64,000 nucleotides of DNA. It comes from Nitrospira sp. ND1 (lineage in GTDB: Bacteria; Nitrospirota; Nitrospiria; Nitrospirales; Nitrospiraceae). The stretch spans positions 100,668 through 164,667 of the forward strand of contig NZ_FWEX01000006.1 of assembly GCF_900170025.1 (NCBI RefSeq), in the 5' to 3' direction. Positions 28,293 through 35,953 of this stretch are shown here, piece after piece. The notes beneath the pieces are model-generated. The model saw nothing but the letters and a program-made list of their open reading frames with translations. It did not search any database and was not told the origin of the DNA. Position 1 is the stretch's first letter, and each line of letters begins with the position of its first letter. Position numbers and translations under genes: made by a program.

Positions 28293-28832
28293 TCATTTCA
28301 GGAGACTGACCAGATCTTCGGCATGCTCTTCTTCTTTCATCAGAATTTCTTCCAGCAACCTGCGCGTGGTCGGATCATCGCTGCCGACGAAGGCGATCAT
28401 GTCCCGATAACTCTCGATCGCGATTCGCTCCGCCACCAGATCCTCCTTGATCATGTCTTCTAGATTCTCACCCTCGATATATTCGGAATGGCTGCGGTCG
28501 GCCAAGCCCTCCGGTGAAAGGTTCGGTTCACCGCCCAGTTGGACGATACGTTCGGCCAGCTGATCCGCATGCGCCTGCTCCTCGCCTGCGTGGGCCAGAA
28601 ATTCAGACTTCACGCTTTCCGCGTTCATGCCCTCTGCCATGAAATAGTGCCGTCTATACCGCAGCACGCAGACGATTTCGGTGGCCAGCGCTTCATTCAA
28701 TAATTTGATGACGGTTTCCCGATCGGCTTTGTAGTCGAACGTCATCGCTCCCTCTTCGATATGTTGACGCGCGCGTTCTCTGATTGTTTGCACATCCTTG
28801 ATGATCGACACCTGGGGCTTGGCCGGTTTCAT
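28293..28832 (-). CDS. Ferritin-like (bacterioferritin/Dps-type) protein
   Basis: The 179-residue protein (start MKPAKPQVSI, AAAGGAG upstream) forms a ferritin-like four-helix bundle. Glu/His ligand patterns are visible: LNEALATEIVCVLRYRRHY, HAGEEQAHADQLAERI, AERIAIESYRDMI and MKEEEHAEDL. Members store iron or detoxify peroxide with a di-iron centre. It lies upstream of glgX on the same strand, 52 bases from its start. It fits the oxidative-stress theme of the region (SOD at 30322). Confidence 0.85.
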   Translation of the reverse strand: MKPAKPQVSIIKDVQTIRERARQHIEEGAMTFDYKADRETVIKLLNEALATEIVCVLRYRRHYFMAEGMNAESVKSEFLAHAGEEQAHADQLAERIVQLGGEPNLSPEGLADRSHSEYIEGENLEDMIKEDLVAERIAIESYRDMIAFVGSDDPTTRRLLEEILMKEEEHAEDLVSLLK

Positions 28833-28881
28833 AACGACTCCTTTCACGGGCTAACAATGATGTTCGCGAACCATCGGGTTG

Positions 28882-29073
28882 TTATGGGGCCGCAAGATCT
28901 ACACGCAGATGGGGCAAAGCGGACTCTAACCCCAGCCCGGCGGCCGGCTCGACGCCCGGACCACGGTCGGTGGCCGGTTGAAGCAGGCCCTTCGACTGGG
29001 TACCGACCACCAATGCGCAAGCGGCCAGCGAGAGAAACAGACCGACTTGTTTTCCGGTTGTATCAAACGGCAT
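28882..29073 (-). CDS. Small single-span exported or membrane protein
   Basis: A 63-residue frame with a hydrophobic N-terminal segment (VGLFLSLAACALVVGTQ) followed by a Pro/Gly-rich tail. GAGGAG lies upstream of the ATG, and a perfect-core CTAG-box lies 71 bases upstream, which supports a real gene. No family is recognised. Confidence 0.55.
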   Translation of the reverse strand: MPFDTTGKQVGLFLSLAACALVVGTQSKGLLQPATDRGPGVEPAAGLGLESALPHLRVDLAAP

Positions 29074-29144
29074 GACCTGTTCTCCTCTCTCATGGATCTC
29101 AATTTGCCTGTGCGTAGAGTAGAGGCAGATGGCCCCGGAGACGT

Positions 29145-29161
29145 ACTAGGAGGAACCCTGG
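29145..29161 (+). promoter_or_regulatory. CTAG-box (strong copy)
   Basis: The sequence is ACTAGG-AGGAA-CCCTGG, a consensus copy. It lies 71 bases upstream of the minus-strand start at 29073, downstream of the CBS gene. Confidence 0.6.
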
Positions 29162-29209
29162 ACAGGCAATTCAACTGCCCTGGAAACCGAAGCGTTTTTT
29201 TGATTCACA

Positions 29210-29677
29210 CTAGGAGGCGTGGACGGAAAGCACTCCGACCAGCTGTTCGTGGCGATTCATCACCGGTAACCAGTCCGACTGCGACCCGTGCATGACCGAA
29301 ATCGCGTCCGCCAGCAAATCATCTTCCAGACAGCAGGGCACAGACGTTCTCATGAATCCAGAAATGGGGGCATCTTGAGGGGCTTCCTGCACTCGGCGGT
29401 TCAAGCCGATGTCTCGATCAGTGAGCATTCCGACCAGCCGTCTGCCGTCATACACCACGACGACCGGCACGTTAAGCGAGGTCATCATCGACATCGCCTC
29501 CTTCAGACTTGTCTTAGGAGAGGCCACCGTAACCGCGGAGCTCATCGCGCTCTTCACCTTCCGAGCCTCGCCCGGGAGCAACCCCAACTGCTCATCCAGC
29601 GTGGACTCCAGGTATAAACTGGACCGGTCTCGTCTCGCCCTGGCCTCCTCCATTGTTCTAGGACCTTCGTGTTTCAT
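29210..29677 (-). CDS. CBS-domain protein
   Basis: The 155 residues (start MKHEGPRTM, GGGAGG upstream) hold a tandem CBS pair: KSAMSSAVTVASPKTSLKEA...LVGMLTDRDIG and ISGFMRTSVPCCLEDDLLADA...LVGVLSVHAS. CBS pairs bind adenine nucleotides and sense energy charge or redox state. No enzymatic domain is attached, so it is probably a stand-alone regulator. It follows the 29707 gene on the same strand. Confidence 0.88.
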   Translation of the reverse strand: MKHEGPRTMEEARARRDRSSLYLESTLDEQLGLLPGEARKVKSAMSSAVTVASPKTSLKEAMSMMTSLNVPVVVVYDGRRLVGMLTDRDIGLNRRVQEAPQDAPISGFMRTSVPCCLEDDLLADAISVMHGSQSDWLPVMNRHEQLVGVLSVHAS

Positions 29678-29706
29678 TCCAGACCTCCCTCTTTCACTCA
29701 CACACA

Positions 29707-30003
29707 CTAAACCGCCTGCGGACGAACTTCATGCACCGTGAGTCGAAGTCTGCCATACTCAACCGGCTTATCCGGATTTCTGGTGTATTTCGTTTTGTCT
29801 TCACCGATCGAGACTATGCTTAAAGGAAGCGTGAGGTGCTGTTTGTAATGCGGGAATGCGGTTTCGAGCAGGAGCGTGACGGTTTGGCTTTCACACTCGA
29901 TCACTTCGGCATTCAAGTCACGCTCATCCTCAAAATCCACCGTGATCCGCTCCTCGGGATGGATCCACCGACGGATCGTCATGACCTTCTCATGGGAATC
30001 CAT
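29707..30003 (-). CDS. Unknown small beta-rich protein
   Basis: A 98-residue protein with GAGGAGG upstream of its ATG. Predicted mostly beta strands; no signal peptide, membrane segment or recognisable motif. It lies 29 bases upstream of the CBS gene and may share its transcript. A CTAG-box-like sequence lies 91 bases upstream. Confidence 0.6.
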   Translation of the reverse strand: MDSHEKVMTIRRWIHPEERITVDFEDERDLNAEVIECESQTVTLLLETAFPHYKQHLTLPLSIVSIGEDKTKYTRNPDKPVEYGRLRLTVHEVRPQAV

Positions 30004-30094
30004 GCGGTGCCTCCTCGTGGCGGTTTGTTCGAGCGCATGCTGCCGTTCAGCACAGTGACAAGTGGTATCATCTCACGCACAGTGCTTCCCGCCC

Positions 30095-30111
30095 ACTAGC
30101 GATGTCTCTAG
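30095..30111 (+). promoter_or_regulatory. CTAG-box variant
   Basis: The sequence is ACTAGC-GATGT-CTCTAG, 91 bases upstream of the minus-strand start at 30003. It overlaps the stop codon of the proline-rich gene at 30108. Half-sites are degenerate. Confidence 0.35.
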
Positions 30112-30311
30112 GCCATCTCCGAAACCACAGGGACGGGGTCCCGGCACATGAACTCCGGTTCCAGGAGCTGTGGAATGGGCGGCCTGGTCGGCAGAGGCGG
30201 AATCGGAGGGGGAAAGGGTTGCGGAGGAAACGGGCCTGGGTCCGGCCCGGGGAAAGGAGCCGGATCGGGCGGTTGCGGATCTGGATCGGGTCTGATGACG
30301 AGCAGTTTCAT
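30108..30311 (-). CDS. Proline-rich microprotein
   Basis: A 67-residue frame (start MKLLVIRPDPDPQPP) with about 40% proline in PDP/PGP/PPxP units. GAGGAGG lies before the ATG, giving better spacing than a start two codons upstream. No clear signal peptide. It lies 10 bases downstream of the SOD gene, same strand. Similar proline-rich short proteins occur at 3883, 35594, 46642 and 51591. Confidence 0.55.
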   Translation of the reverse strand: MKLLVIRPDPDPQPPDPAPFPGPDPGPFPPQPFPPPIPPLPTRPPIPQLLEPEFMCRDPVPVVSEMA

Positions 30312-30321
30312 AGTCACCTCC

Positions 30322-30957
30322 TCATCGCGGGACGACCGGGGCCGAACAGGCGGCCTGCAGTCGCTCCTCTACCGCGCTCCAAGAGATGTTGCTGAAGAAT
30401 GCCTCGATATACTGCTTCCGCTCCTGCGGTTGATAATCCAGCAAGTACGCATGTTCCCACACATCCATGACGAGGATCGGCAGGAAGCCGGCAACATTTC
30501 CATGCTCATGCAGCGAGACCCAATGGTTGGAGACAAGGCCGGTGGAGGGATCGATATTGCAGATCGCCCAGCCCACACCTCGCAACATGCCCACACTGCA
30601 AAAGTCCGTCTTCCAACGATCATAACTCCCGAAGGTCCGCTCGACTGCCTGGCCGAACGGCGACCCGTCCGCCGGACGATCCATTCCTCCTCGTCTGAGA
30701 TTGCCGAAGTAATATTCGTGCAGGATCATTCCGTTATATTCAAACCCCAGGCGCCTCGTCAGTTCGGAGTAGGCCGGCATTTCTTCTTGATCCACCGTCC
30801 CGTCGCTGAGTATCTCATGTAAGCGGGCTCGCAACGAATTCGCCGCCTTGACATACCCTTCGTACAGCCCGAAATGAACCGCGAGACTGTGATCTGAAAT
30901 GCCTGACAATCCGAACAGATCGTAGGATTTTGCTGTATACGGGTCGATCTTCCTCAT
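30322..30957 (-). CDS. Fe/Mn-type superoxide dismutase
   Basis: This 211-residue protein converts superoxide to peroxide and oxygen. Family motifs: first His in LAVHFGLYEGYV, second His in MILHEYYFGNL, and the DVWEHAYLLDYQ signature with the last Asp and His ligands. The N-terminal helix lacks the usual extra His residues, so it is a divergent member. GGAGGG precedes the ATG at 30957; an ATG four codons upstream has no such site. No signal peptide is seen. The upstream region shares an inverted pair of CTAG-boxes with the divergent LuxR-type regulator. Confidence 0.88.
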   Translation of the reverse strand: MRKIDPYTAKSYDLFGLSGISDHSLAVHFGLYEGYVKAANSLRARLHEILSDGTVDQEEMPAYSELTRRLGFEYNGMILHEYYFGNLRRGGMDRPADGSPFGQAVERTFGSYDRWKTDFCSVGMLRGVGWAICNIDPSTGLVSNHWVSLHEHGNVAGFLPILVMDVWEHAYLLDYQPQERKQYIEAFFSNISWSAVEERLQAACSAPVVPR

Positions 30958-31041
30958 GTGTCCCTCCATTACATCACGTATGCATCACCTGACGTCGTCC
31001 GACGATGAAGGACACCCTATCACCGAGCCGGTTCCTCCCCC

Positions 31042-31058
31042 ACTAGGTGATGCCCTGG
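31042..31058 (+). promoter_or_regulatory. CTAG-box facing the SOD gene (strong copy)
   Basis: The sequence is ACTAGG-TGATG-CCCTGG, a consensus copy 84 bases upstream of the SOD start. Its inverted partner starts 12 bases away. Confidence 0.65.
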
Positions 31059-31070
31059 CGTGGACCGATG

Positions 31071-31087
31071 CCGGGGAGTTTCCTAGG
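31071..31087 (-). promoter_or_regulatory. CTAG-box facing the LuxR-type regulator
   Basis: The minus-strand reading is CCTAGG-AAACT-CCCCGG. It is inverted relative to the copy at 31042 and lies 182 bases before the GTG at 31270. Confidence 0.55.
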
Positions 31088-31269
31088 AGCGCGACCAGAG
31101 GTCTCGTGGTATGAGAGAATGAATATCGGGGGAGCCGTGGGGGGTCGTTAAGACTTATCCGGCAGCTATAGGTGTAAAGACGAAGAGAGCCTGCTATTCT
31201 GAGACCGTTCAGGAGTGTATGTTCCTGAATCGCCTATCGGAACGCAGCAGGTACGGAGGTAGGAATCCT

Positions 31270-31926
31270 GTGTCAAAAGCACGTCTCGTCATCGCCGATG
31301 ACCACAGCATCGTGTTGGAGGCCTATCGCCAACTTCTCGAGCCGGAATTCGAAGTCGTCGGCACGGCCGAAAACGGTCAAGAGCTTCTGAACATCGCGCC
31401 GGGGCTGGCTCCCGATATCATCATGCTCGATATCTCCATGCCGACCATGAACGGCCTGGATGTCACGAAACAGCTGCGTGCCGCAGTACCCCGGGCGAAA
31501 CTGATTTTTGTCACGATGATGAGCGAACCGTTTTACATTTCGCAGGCATTCGAACTGGGCGCCTCCGGCTATGTGCTCAAACAGTCGGCTTCCACCGAGC
31601 TCCTGTCGGCGCTGAATGCCGCCCTCAAGAATCAGCGCTATATCTCCCCGCAGCTCTCCCTGGAGGTGCAGGATGCCATTGAAACGCCGTGGGTGAAGCC
31701 GGAAGGATTCTCCTCCAAACTGACGCCGCGCCAACAGGAGGTGTTGCAACTTCTCACGAAGGGGTTTTCCACGAAGGAGATTGCGGCCACGATGCAGGTG
31801 TCGACCAAGGCGGTGGAATTCCACAAGGGCAATATCACGAGGCGCCTGGGCATCCGCACCACCGCGGAATTGACGAGGTTCGCCCTGTCACAGGGCCTCA
31901 CCAAGCTGGACGACCAACATCCCTGA
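31270..31926 (+). CDS. NarL/LuxR-family response regulator
   Basis: A 218-residue regulator with a receiver (D54 in IIMLDISMP) and a C-terminal LuxR/GerE helix-turn-helix (LTPRQQEVLQLLTKGFSTKE, then VSTKAVEFHKGNI). The GTG at 31270 is chosen because GGAGGT lies nine bases upstream and the receiver begins at once. Such regulators are normally phosphorylated by HisKA_3 kinases, four of which lie in this window. It is tail to tail with a paralogue (4-base gap). The paired CTAG-boxes upstream suggest possible autoregulation. Confidence 0.93.
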   Translation: MSKARLVIADDHSIVLEAYRQLLEPEFEVVGTAENGQELLNIAPGLAPDIIMLDISMPTMNGLDVTKQLRAAVPRAKLIFVTMMSEPFYISQAFELGASGYVLKQSASTELLSALNAALKNQRYISPQLSLEVQDAIETPWVKPEGFSSKLTPRQQEVLQLLTKGFSTKEIAATMQVSTKAVEFHKGNITRRLGIRTTAELTRFALSQGLTKLDDQHP

Positions 31927-31930
31927 ACCC

Positions 31931-32614
31931 TCAGACGTGAGGCCCGGGGACAGTCGGCTGCTGCGGCATCGCGATCAAGCCGATCGTGATGGCATGTTTG
32001 GTGAGTTCGGCAGTGCTGTGGACGCCGAGTTGTTTCATGATGCGGGTCTTGTGAAACTCGACGGTCTTGATCGACACGTTCAGAGTCGATGCAATCTCCT
32101 TGGTGGATTGGCCTTCCGCGATCAATTGAAGCACTTCCCTCTGGCGCGCACTCAACTTGTCGTTCGACGTTGCGGAACGTGCCGGGCCCGGTTCAGCAGG
32201 ATTCAGCGCCTGCTCGACCAGATTTTCCGCCACACTCGGGGAGACGTACAGTCGCCCCTTCAGCACTTCCTTGATCGCAAACACCAACTCTTCCGCGACA
32301 GACTGCTTCAGCACATAACCGGACACGCCGGCGCGAAACGCCTCCGTGACAAAATACTGCTCGCCATGCATGGTGAGCACCAGCAGCTTGACTTCCGGGG
32401 TGGATTTCTTGATCTGGCGGCAGGCATCGAGCCCATTGAGCAGGGGAAGCGCGATGTCTACCAGCGCAATGTCCGGCTTCTCTTTCTCGACGGCTCGCAC
32501 GAGGGCCCGGCCGTCCGCAACCCGGCCGCATAACTGGAAGTCATGCTCCAGGAGTTTTTCGACACCTTCAGCAACGAGCGTATGATCGTCGGCGATGAGA
32601 ACTCTTGGTTTCAT
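31931..32614 (-). CDS. NarL/LuxR-family response regulator
   Basis: A 227-residue regulator: receiver (D53 in IALVDIALPLLNG) and LuxR-type helix-turn-helix (LSARQREVLQLIAEGQSTKE, VSIKTVEFHKTRI). It is a paralogue of the convergent regulator at 31270. No kinase is adjacent, so the partner is unknown; the HisKA_3 kinases at 4461-22245 are natural candidates by family pairing. Confidence 0.93.
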   Translation of the reverse strand: MKPRVLIADDHTLVAEGVEKLLEHDFQLCGRVADGRALVRAVEKEKPDIALVDIALPLLNGLDACRQIKKSTPEVKLLVLTMHGEQYFVTEAFRAGVSGYVLKQSVAEELVFAIKEVLKGRLYVSPSVAENLVEQALNPAEPGPARSATSNDKLSARQREVLQLIAEGQSTKEIASTLNVSIKTVEFHKTRIMKQLGVHSTAELTKHAITIGLIAMPQQPTVPGPHV

Positions 32615-32705
32615 GGGTGTGCTCCGGGCTGAGATGAGAAGGTGGCCAGGAATGGATGGAAAATCCTACCACCCTCACGCGACGATAGCGAGGGGCTTTC
32701 TCCGG

Positions 32706-34064
32706 TTAGAGCTCTTTCGACCAGAAAAAAATGATTCCATGGCCGCCCTTGGTCGGCGGCGCTCCTCCTGGATCGCGATAAATGCCGAAATTATACGTGT
32801 AATTCAGCTCGACTTGCGATTTCCAAGGGGCACCGGTGACCAGCCCGCCCCCAAGGGCCGGCATGGAATCCGTAATATTTTTGACCGCGCCGTTGCTCGT
32901 GAAGACCGGACGCTCGACCAGCCCCCATGTGGCTTCAAGGTATGGATACAGGAAGAACAAGGCTTCATATCGATACTGCAGATTGGCGACGGCATAACGT
33001 GTCGGGAACAGCTCGTTGAAGGCGACACCGTGGATCATGGGGAGCGAGATGGCTTCCCATTCATATCCCGTCGGCCTTCCCGGCAACCGAAAAGCTGAAA
33101 ACCGATCCAAATCCTTGCCGATACCTCCATGTACACTGGTCACGAGCCGGTGCTTCTCGCTCTCAATGAACGGAAGCCCGGTGGCCACCAATGCATAGGC
33201 GCTGGCTTGAAGGTACGTCTGCTCTTTCGTGAAATCGGGCGTGTCGAACGGCGCCCCACCCCATCGATCCCACTTCGCCCGGTGGCCGTGAATCAGATCT
33301 CCCCCCATGGTGAACCCTTCGTGGGGCAGTTCCATCAAGTTTCGCTTTAACGCATCGGCGCGGATTCGAAAATGGATACGTCCCTCATACGTGTCTTTGG
33401 GCACACCATACTGGGCAGAGGTATGGCCGGTTCCTTTGAACCACCGATAGCCCGCTTCATACGTAAGGGACATGTTGACGGCGCTGTCCTGTCGAAACGG
33501 ATGCACGGGCAATCGATACCCTAACCCTGCCCCGGCAAAAGCATAACTCCATTCCAATTCCGTTCCCCGTTGGCGCTGACCCTGGACATATTCCGAACGT
33601 CCCATGGGAAGAATGAAATTGTCCCAGGTGAAGATCAGCGACCAGTTGGGATACTCCCGCAGGCCGATCGTGTAATCCACGTCATTGACCACTCCGGAGA
33701 ACGTGCCGCGGAGCCGTCGGTTGTCGTCGTCCCAATTACGCCACACATAGAGGGCGCCGAACGGCAGCATCTCCATTTGACTCGGCCCGTTCGGAATCGC
33801 CTGAACCCCGAAACTTGCCGCCGTGACACTCCTCCGATCGCGGGGCGGCACATAGATCTCTTCCCCGAACAGAGTCGTCCGAAACTCTTCCCCGGCAATG
33901 GGAGTCGGGTCCTCTCCCTGCGCAATATTCCCTCCAAGGCCACAGAGAACGAGGCCCAAGCCACATGCGAGCACTCGGGCCACCTTACGGACTCCTCTTC
34001 GATGCATAACGGCCATATCGCGTCTCTCTGCTCTTTCACAACACCGCCTCAGCCAATCACTCAT
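32706..34064 (-). CDS. Predicted outer-membrane barrel protein
   Basis: This 452-residue protein has a long basic N-region and a hydrophobic signal core (VARVLACGLGLVLCGLGG), then a succession of Tyr/Trp-rich amphipathic strands, consistent with a large beta-barrel. AAGGAG precedes the ATG. The family is not recognised. A CTAG-box lies 36 bases upstream of the start. The internal Met residues at positions 17 and 20 would give a more ordinary signal peptide and are possible alternative starts. Confidence 0.65.
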   Translation of the reverse strand: MSDWLRRCCERAERRDMAVMHRRGVRKVARVLACGLGLVLCGLGGNIAQGEDPTPIAGEEFRTTLFGEEIYVPPRDRRSVTAASFGVQAIPNGPSQMEMLPFGALYVWRNWDDDNRRLRGTFSGVVNDVDYTIGLREYPNWSLIFTWDNFILPMGRSEYVQGQRQRGTELEWSYAFAGAGLGYRLPVHPFRQDSAVNMSLTYEAGYRWFKGTGHTSAQYGVPKDTYEGRIHFRIRADALKRNLMELPHEGFTMGGDLIHGHRAKWDRWGGAPFDTPDFTKEQTYLQASAYALVATGLPFIESEKHRLVTSVHGGIGKDLDRFSAFRLPGRPTGYEWEAISLPMIHGVAFNELFPTRYAVANLQYRYEALFFLYPYLEATWGLVERPVFTSNGAVKNITDSMPALGGGLVTGAPWKSQVELNYTYNFGIYRDPGGAPPTKGGHGIIFFWSKEL

Positions 34065-34100
34065 GGTGTCTCCTTATAAGACAGTGGTGATATGACTCGT

Positions 34101-34117
34101 CCTAGTAAAATCCCTGG
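34101..34117 (+). promoter_or_regulatory. CTAG-box upstream of the 32706 outer-membrane gene
   Basis: The sequence is CCTAGT-AAAAT-CCCTGG, 36 bases upstream of the minus-strand start at 34064. Confidence 0.5.
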
Positions 34118-34232
34118 ATGTGCTGTCCGGAACGGCGAGTATTTACCCGGCCATTGCTTACCGATCCTCAAAGACTGCCGGCTAAGAGTGAATGTATCGC
34201 CGGAAGGGCATGCCATTTCACGCCCGCAGCCG

Positions 34233-34249
34233 GTGGGACTAAGACTAGG
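34233..34249 (-). promoter_or_regulatory. Weak CTAG-box facing the 34302 gene
   Basis: Minus-strand reading CCTAGT-CTTAG-TCCCAC. It is inverted relative to the copy at 34101 in a divergent intergenic region and lies about 50 bases before the plus-strand start. Confidence 0.35.
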
Positions 34250-34301
34250 TAGATCTCCAGTATCGCAATCTGCTGAGGTTCGATAGGCTCGGCGTGTGGC
34301 A

Positions 34302-35150
34302 ATGCGGCTTTGGCAACCTCAGCAAGATCAGTCGACTTCCTCATCGTTCGGCCGAAGGCTTGCTCTGTTAACACTGGCCCGCGCCGGAATGTGCCTCATT
34401 GCCACGAACGAGCTCCTTGCCGCACCGATTGAAGTCATCTACCCCGAGGGTGTCAGCGAGGGATTCGTCACGCTGAAAAGCATGGATGGCAAGAAGCTCG
34501 CCGATGGGGAATTGAGCCAGTTGACGACAGGGGCCGATCGGTTGGCCAGTCGTCTCACGTTTCGCTTCACCGACGGATCCCTCTATGACGAAACGGTCAC
34601 CTTTTCGCAAAAGAAGCATCTGGCCATGTTGAGCTATCAATTGAACCAGCGAGGACCGGCGTTCCCTGAACCCCTGACGATTTCGCTCAACGGAGAGACG
34701 GGGCAGTACCAGGTGCGCCGGCACGAGCAGGCGAAAACCGAACAGACGATTTCCGGTCGCATAGATCTGCCGGCGGATATCTATAACGGCATGACCATTA
34801 CAGCGTTAAAGAACCTGCGCGGCAGAAGCGGTGCCTCCATCCACATGGTGGTCTTCAACCCGGAGCCGAAAATTTATGAACTCGATTTGAAGCTGGTCGA
34901 GCATGAAGAAACGCGGAACACCAACCGGAAGGAAGTGAAGGCCACGGCCGCGCATTACCTCTTAACACCGAAGCTGGGATGGTTTATGAGCGCGCTTGCC
35001 TCCTTAGTCAGAAGAACGCTTCCTGAATATCATTTTTGGCTGATTAAGAAGGACGCGCCGGCGTTTGTCCGCTTTGAAGGTAGTTTGTACCCCGACGGTC
35101 CGACCTGGATCATCGAGCAGATATCACCCAGGGTCAAGGATGGGCACTAG
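34302..35150 (+). CDS. Exported protein of unknown function
   Basis: The 282 residues have an N-terminal hydrophobic segment (LALLTLARAGMCLIATNELLAA) likely to act as a signal peptide, followed by a beta-rich body with many charged residues and no recognised motif. A GTG two codons upstream is an equally possible start; neither has a convincing ribosome site. It shares a divergent upstream region with the outer-membrane gene and is followed closely by a basic protein gene. Confidence 0.65.
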   Translation: MRLWQPQQDQSTSSSFGRRLALLTLARAGMCLIATNELLAAPIEVIYPEGVSEGFVTLKSMDGKKLADGELSQLTTGADRLASRLTFRFTDGSLYDETVTFSQKKHLAMLSYQLNQRGPAFPEPLTISLNGETGQYQVRRHEQAKTEQTISGRIDLPADIYNGMTITALKNLRGRSGASIHMVVFNPEPKIYELDLKLVEHEETRNTNRKEVKATAAHYLLTPKLGWFMSALASLVRRTLPEYHFWLIKKDAPAFVRFEGSLYPDGPTWIIEQISPRVKDGH

Positions 35151-35166
35151 ATCATAGGGAGGGAAC

Positions 35167-35520
35167 ATGAAGAGAATCGTTGAGAAAAAAATGCAGGCCC
35201 GCAAAAAGAGCAGTTCGAAGGTGCGACGCGCCAAACAGCGCGAGATCGAGCCCTCCACTCATGTCATCGAACGGAAGCCACGACGAGCCTCCGGCGTGGC
35301 CACAGAACTCAAGAAGCAGAGGGCCAAGAAAACCGTTGCGCTGACCAAAAAGGCTTCGACCTCACGCGGACAGGCCAAAAAGGTGGGCCGCGCCGTCGGA
35401 AAGATTCTGGGCAGAGTGATCGGCACAGTCGAACAAACAGTGGCGAAGGTGATGCCAGGGTCGAAGCCAACAGCGGCACGCCAGACCCCATCAAGCGGTC
35501 GGCGCAAACGGCGTTCATGA
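35167..35520 (+). CDS. Highly basic lysine/arginine-rich protein
   Basis: A 117-residue protein with roughly one third Lys or Arg, rich in Ala, Ser and Thr, for example KKMQARKKSSSKVRRAKQ. A short hydrophobic helix (VGRAVGKILGRVIGTVEQTV) lies near residue 80. GGGAGG precedes the ATG. Composition suggests a nucleic-acid-binding, histone-H1-like protein, but no family motif is identifiable. It follows the 34302 gene by 16 bases. Confidence 0.65.
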   Translation: MKRIVEKKMQARKKSSSKVRRAKQREIEPSTHVIERKPRRASGVATELKKQRAKKTVALTKKASTSRGQAKKVGRAVGKILGRVIGTVEQTVAKVMPGSKPTAARQTPSSGRRKRRS

Positions 35521-35593
35521 GAGTCCCGGGCTGTCAGGATGAGCGGACCACTAGCCTCACAGCGATCGGCTTGAATTATGGGGAGAATCAGCC

Positions 35594-35923
35594 ATGAGAA
35601 AAACATCGGCACAGCTTCTTATCGCGGCGCTTCTCCTTTATCTGCCGGCTGCAGGTGTGGCCACTGCCGACCCCGGGCCCGCGTTGCCGCCTGCTGAGTC
35701 CGCTCCCCCTTTGCCCAAGCCTGGCCTGGCGCCCCCGGCGCCGCCATCCCAAACTGACCCTGGGATCCTCAAACAACCGGAGCATCTGCCTCCGCCGGCG
35801 CCCGAAGCCGTCGTGCCTCCACCGGTCGTCGACCCCAAGATGGCGATCGACCCCGAGAAGCCTCCACGTCCGGGTCCCCCGCCACCACCGTCATCTGGAA
35901 ATCCTCCAGCTAGGACCAGGTAG
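35594..35923 (+). CDS. Exported proline-rich protein
   Basis: A 109-residue protein with a clear signal peptide (MRKTSAQLLIAALLLYLPAA) followed by about 80 residues that are over 40% proline in PxPP, PAPP and PPPP runs. GGGGAG lies before the ATG. It is probably an extended periplasmic spacer or wall-associated polypeptide; function unknown. It belongs to the set of five short proline-rich proteins in the window. Confidence 0.65.
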   Translation: MRKTSAQLLIAALLLYLPAAGVATADPGPALPPAESAPPLPKPGLAPPAPPSQTDPGILKQPEHLPPPAPEAVVPPPVVDPKMAIDPEKPPRPGPPPPPSSGNPPARTR

Positions 35924-35953
35924 GCTATCTTCCATGACGAAAGAGAGCATGCT

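Noticed and set aside
29160-29205. Plus-strand T-tract after an imperfect hairpin, terminator-like
   Set aside because: No plus-strand gene ends before it and the stem is imperfect.
29207-29213. CACTAGG at the end of the CBS gene as a CTAG-box
   Set aside because: The CTA is the stop codon of the gene and the partner half-site is absent.
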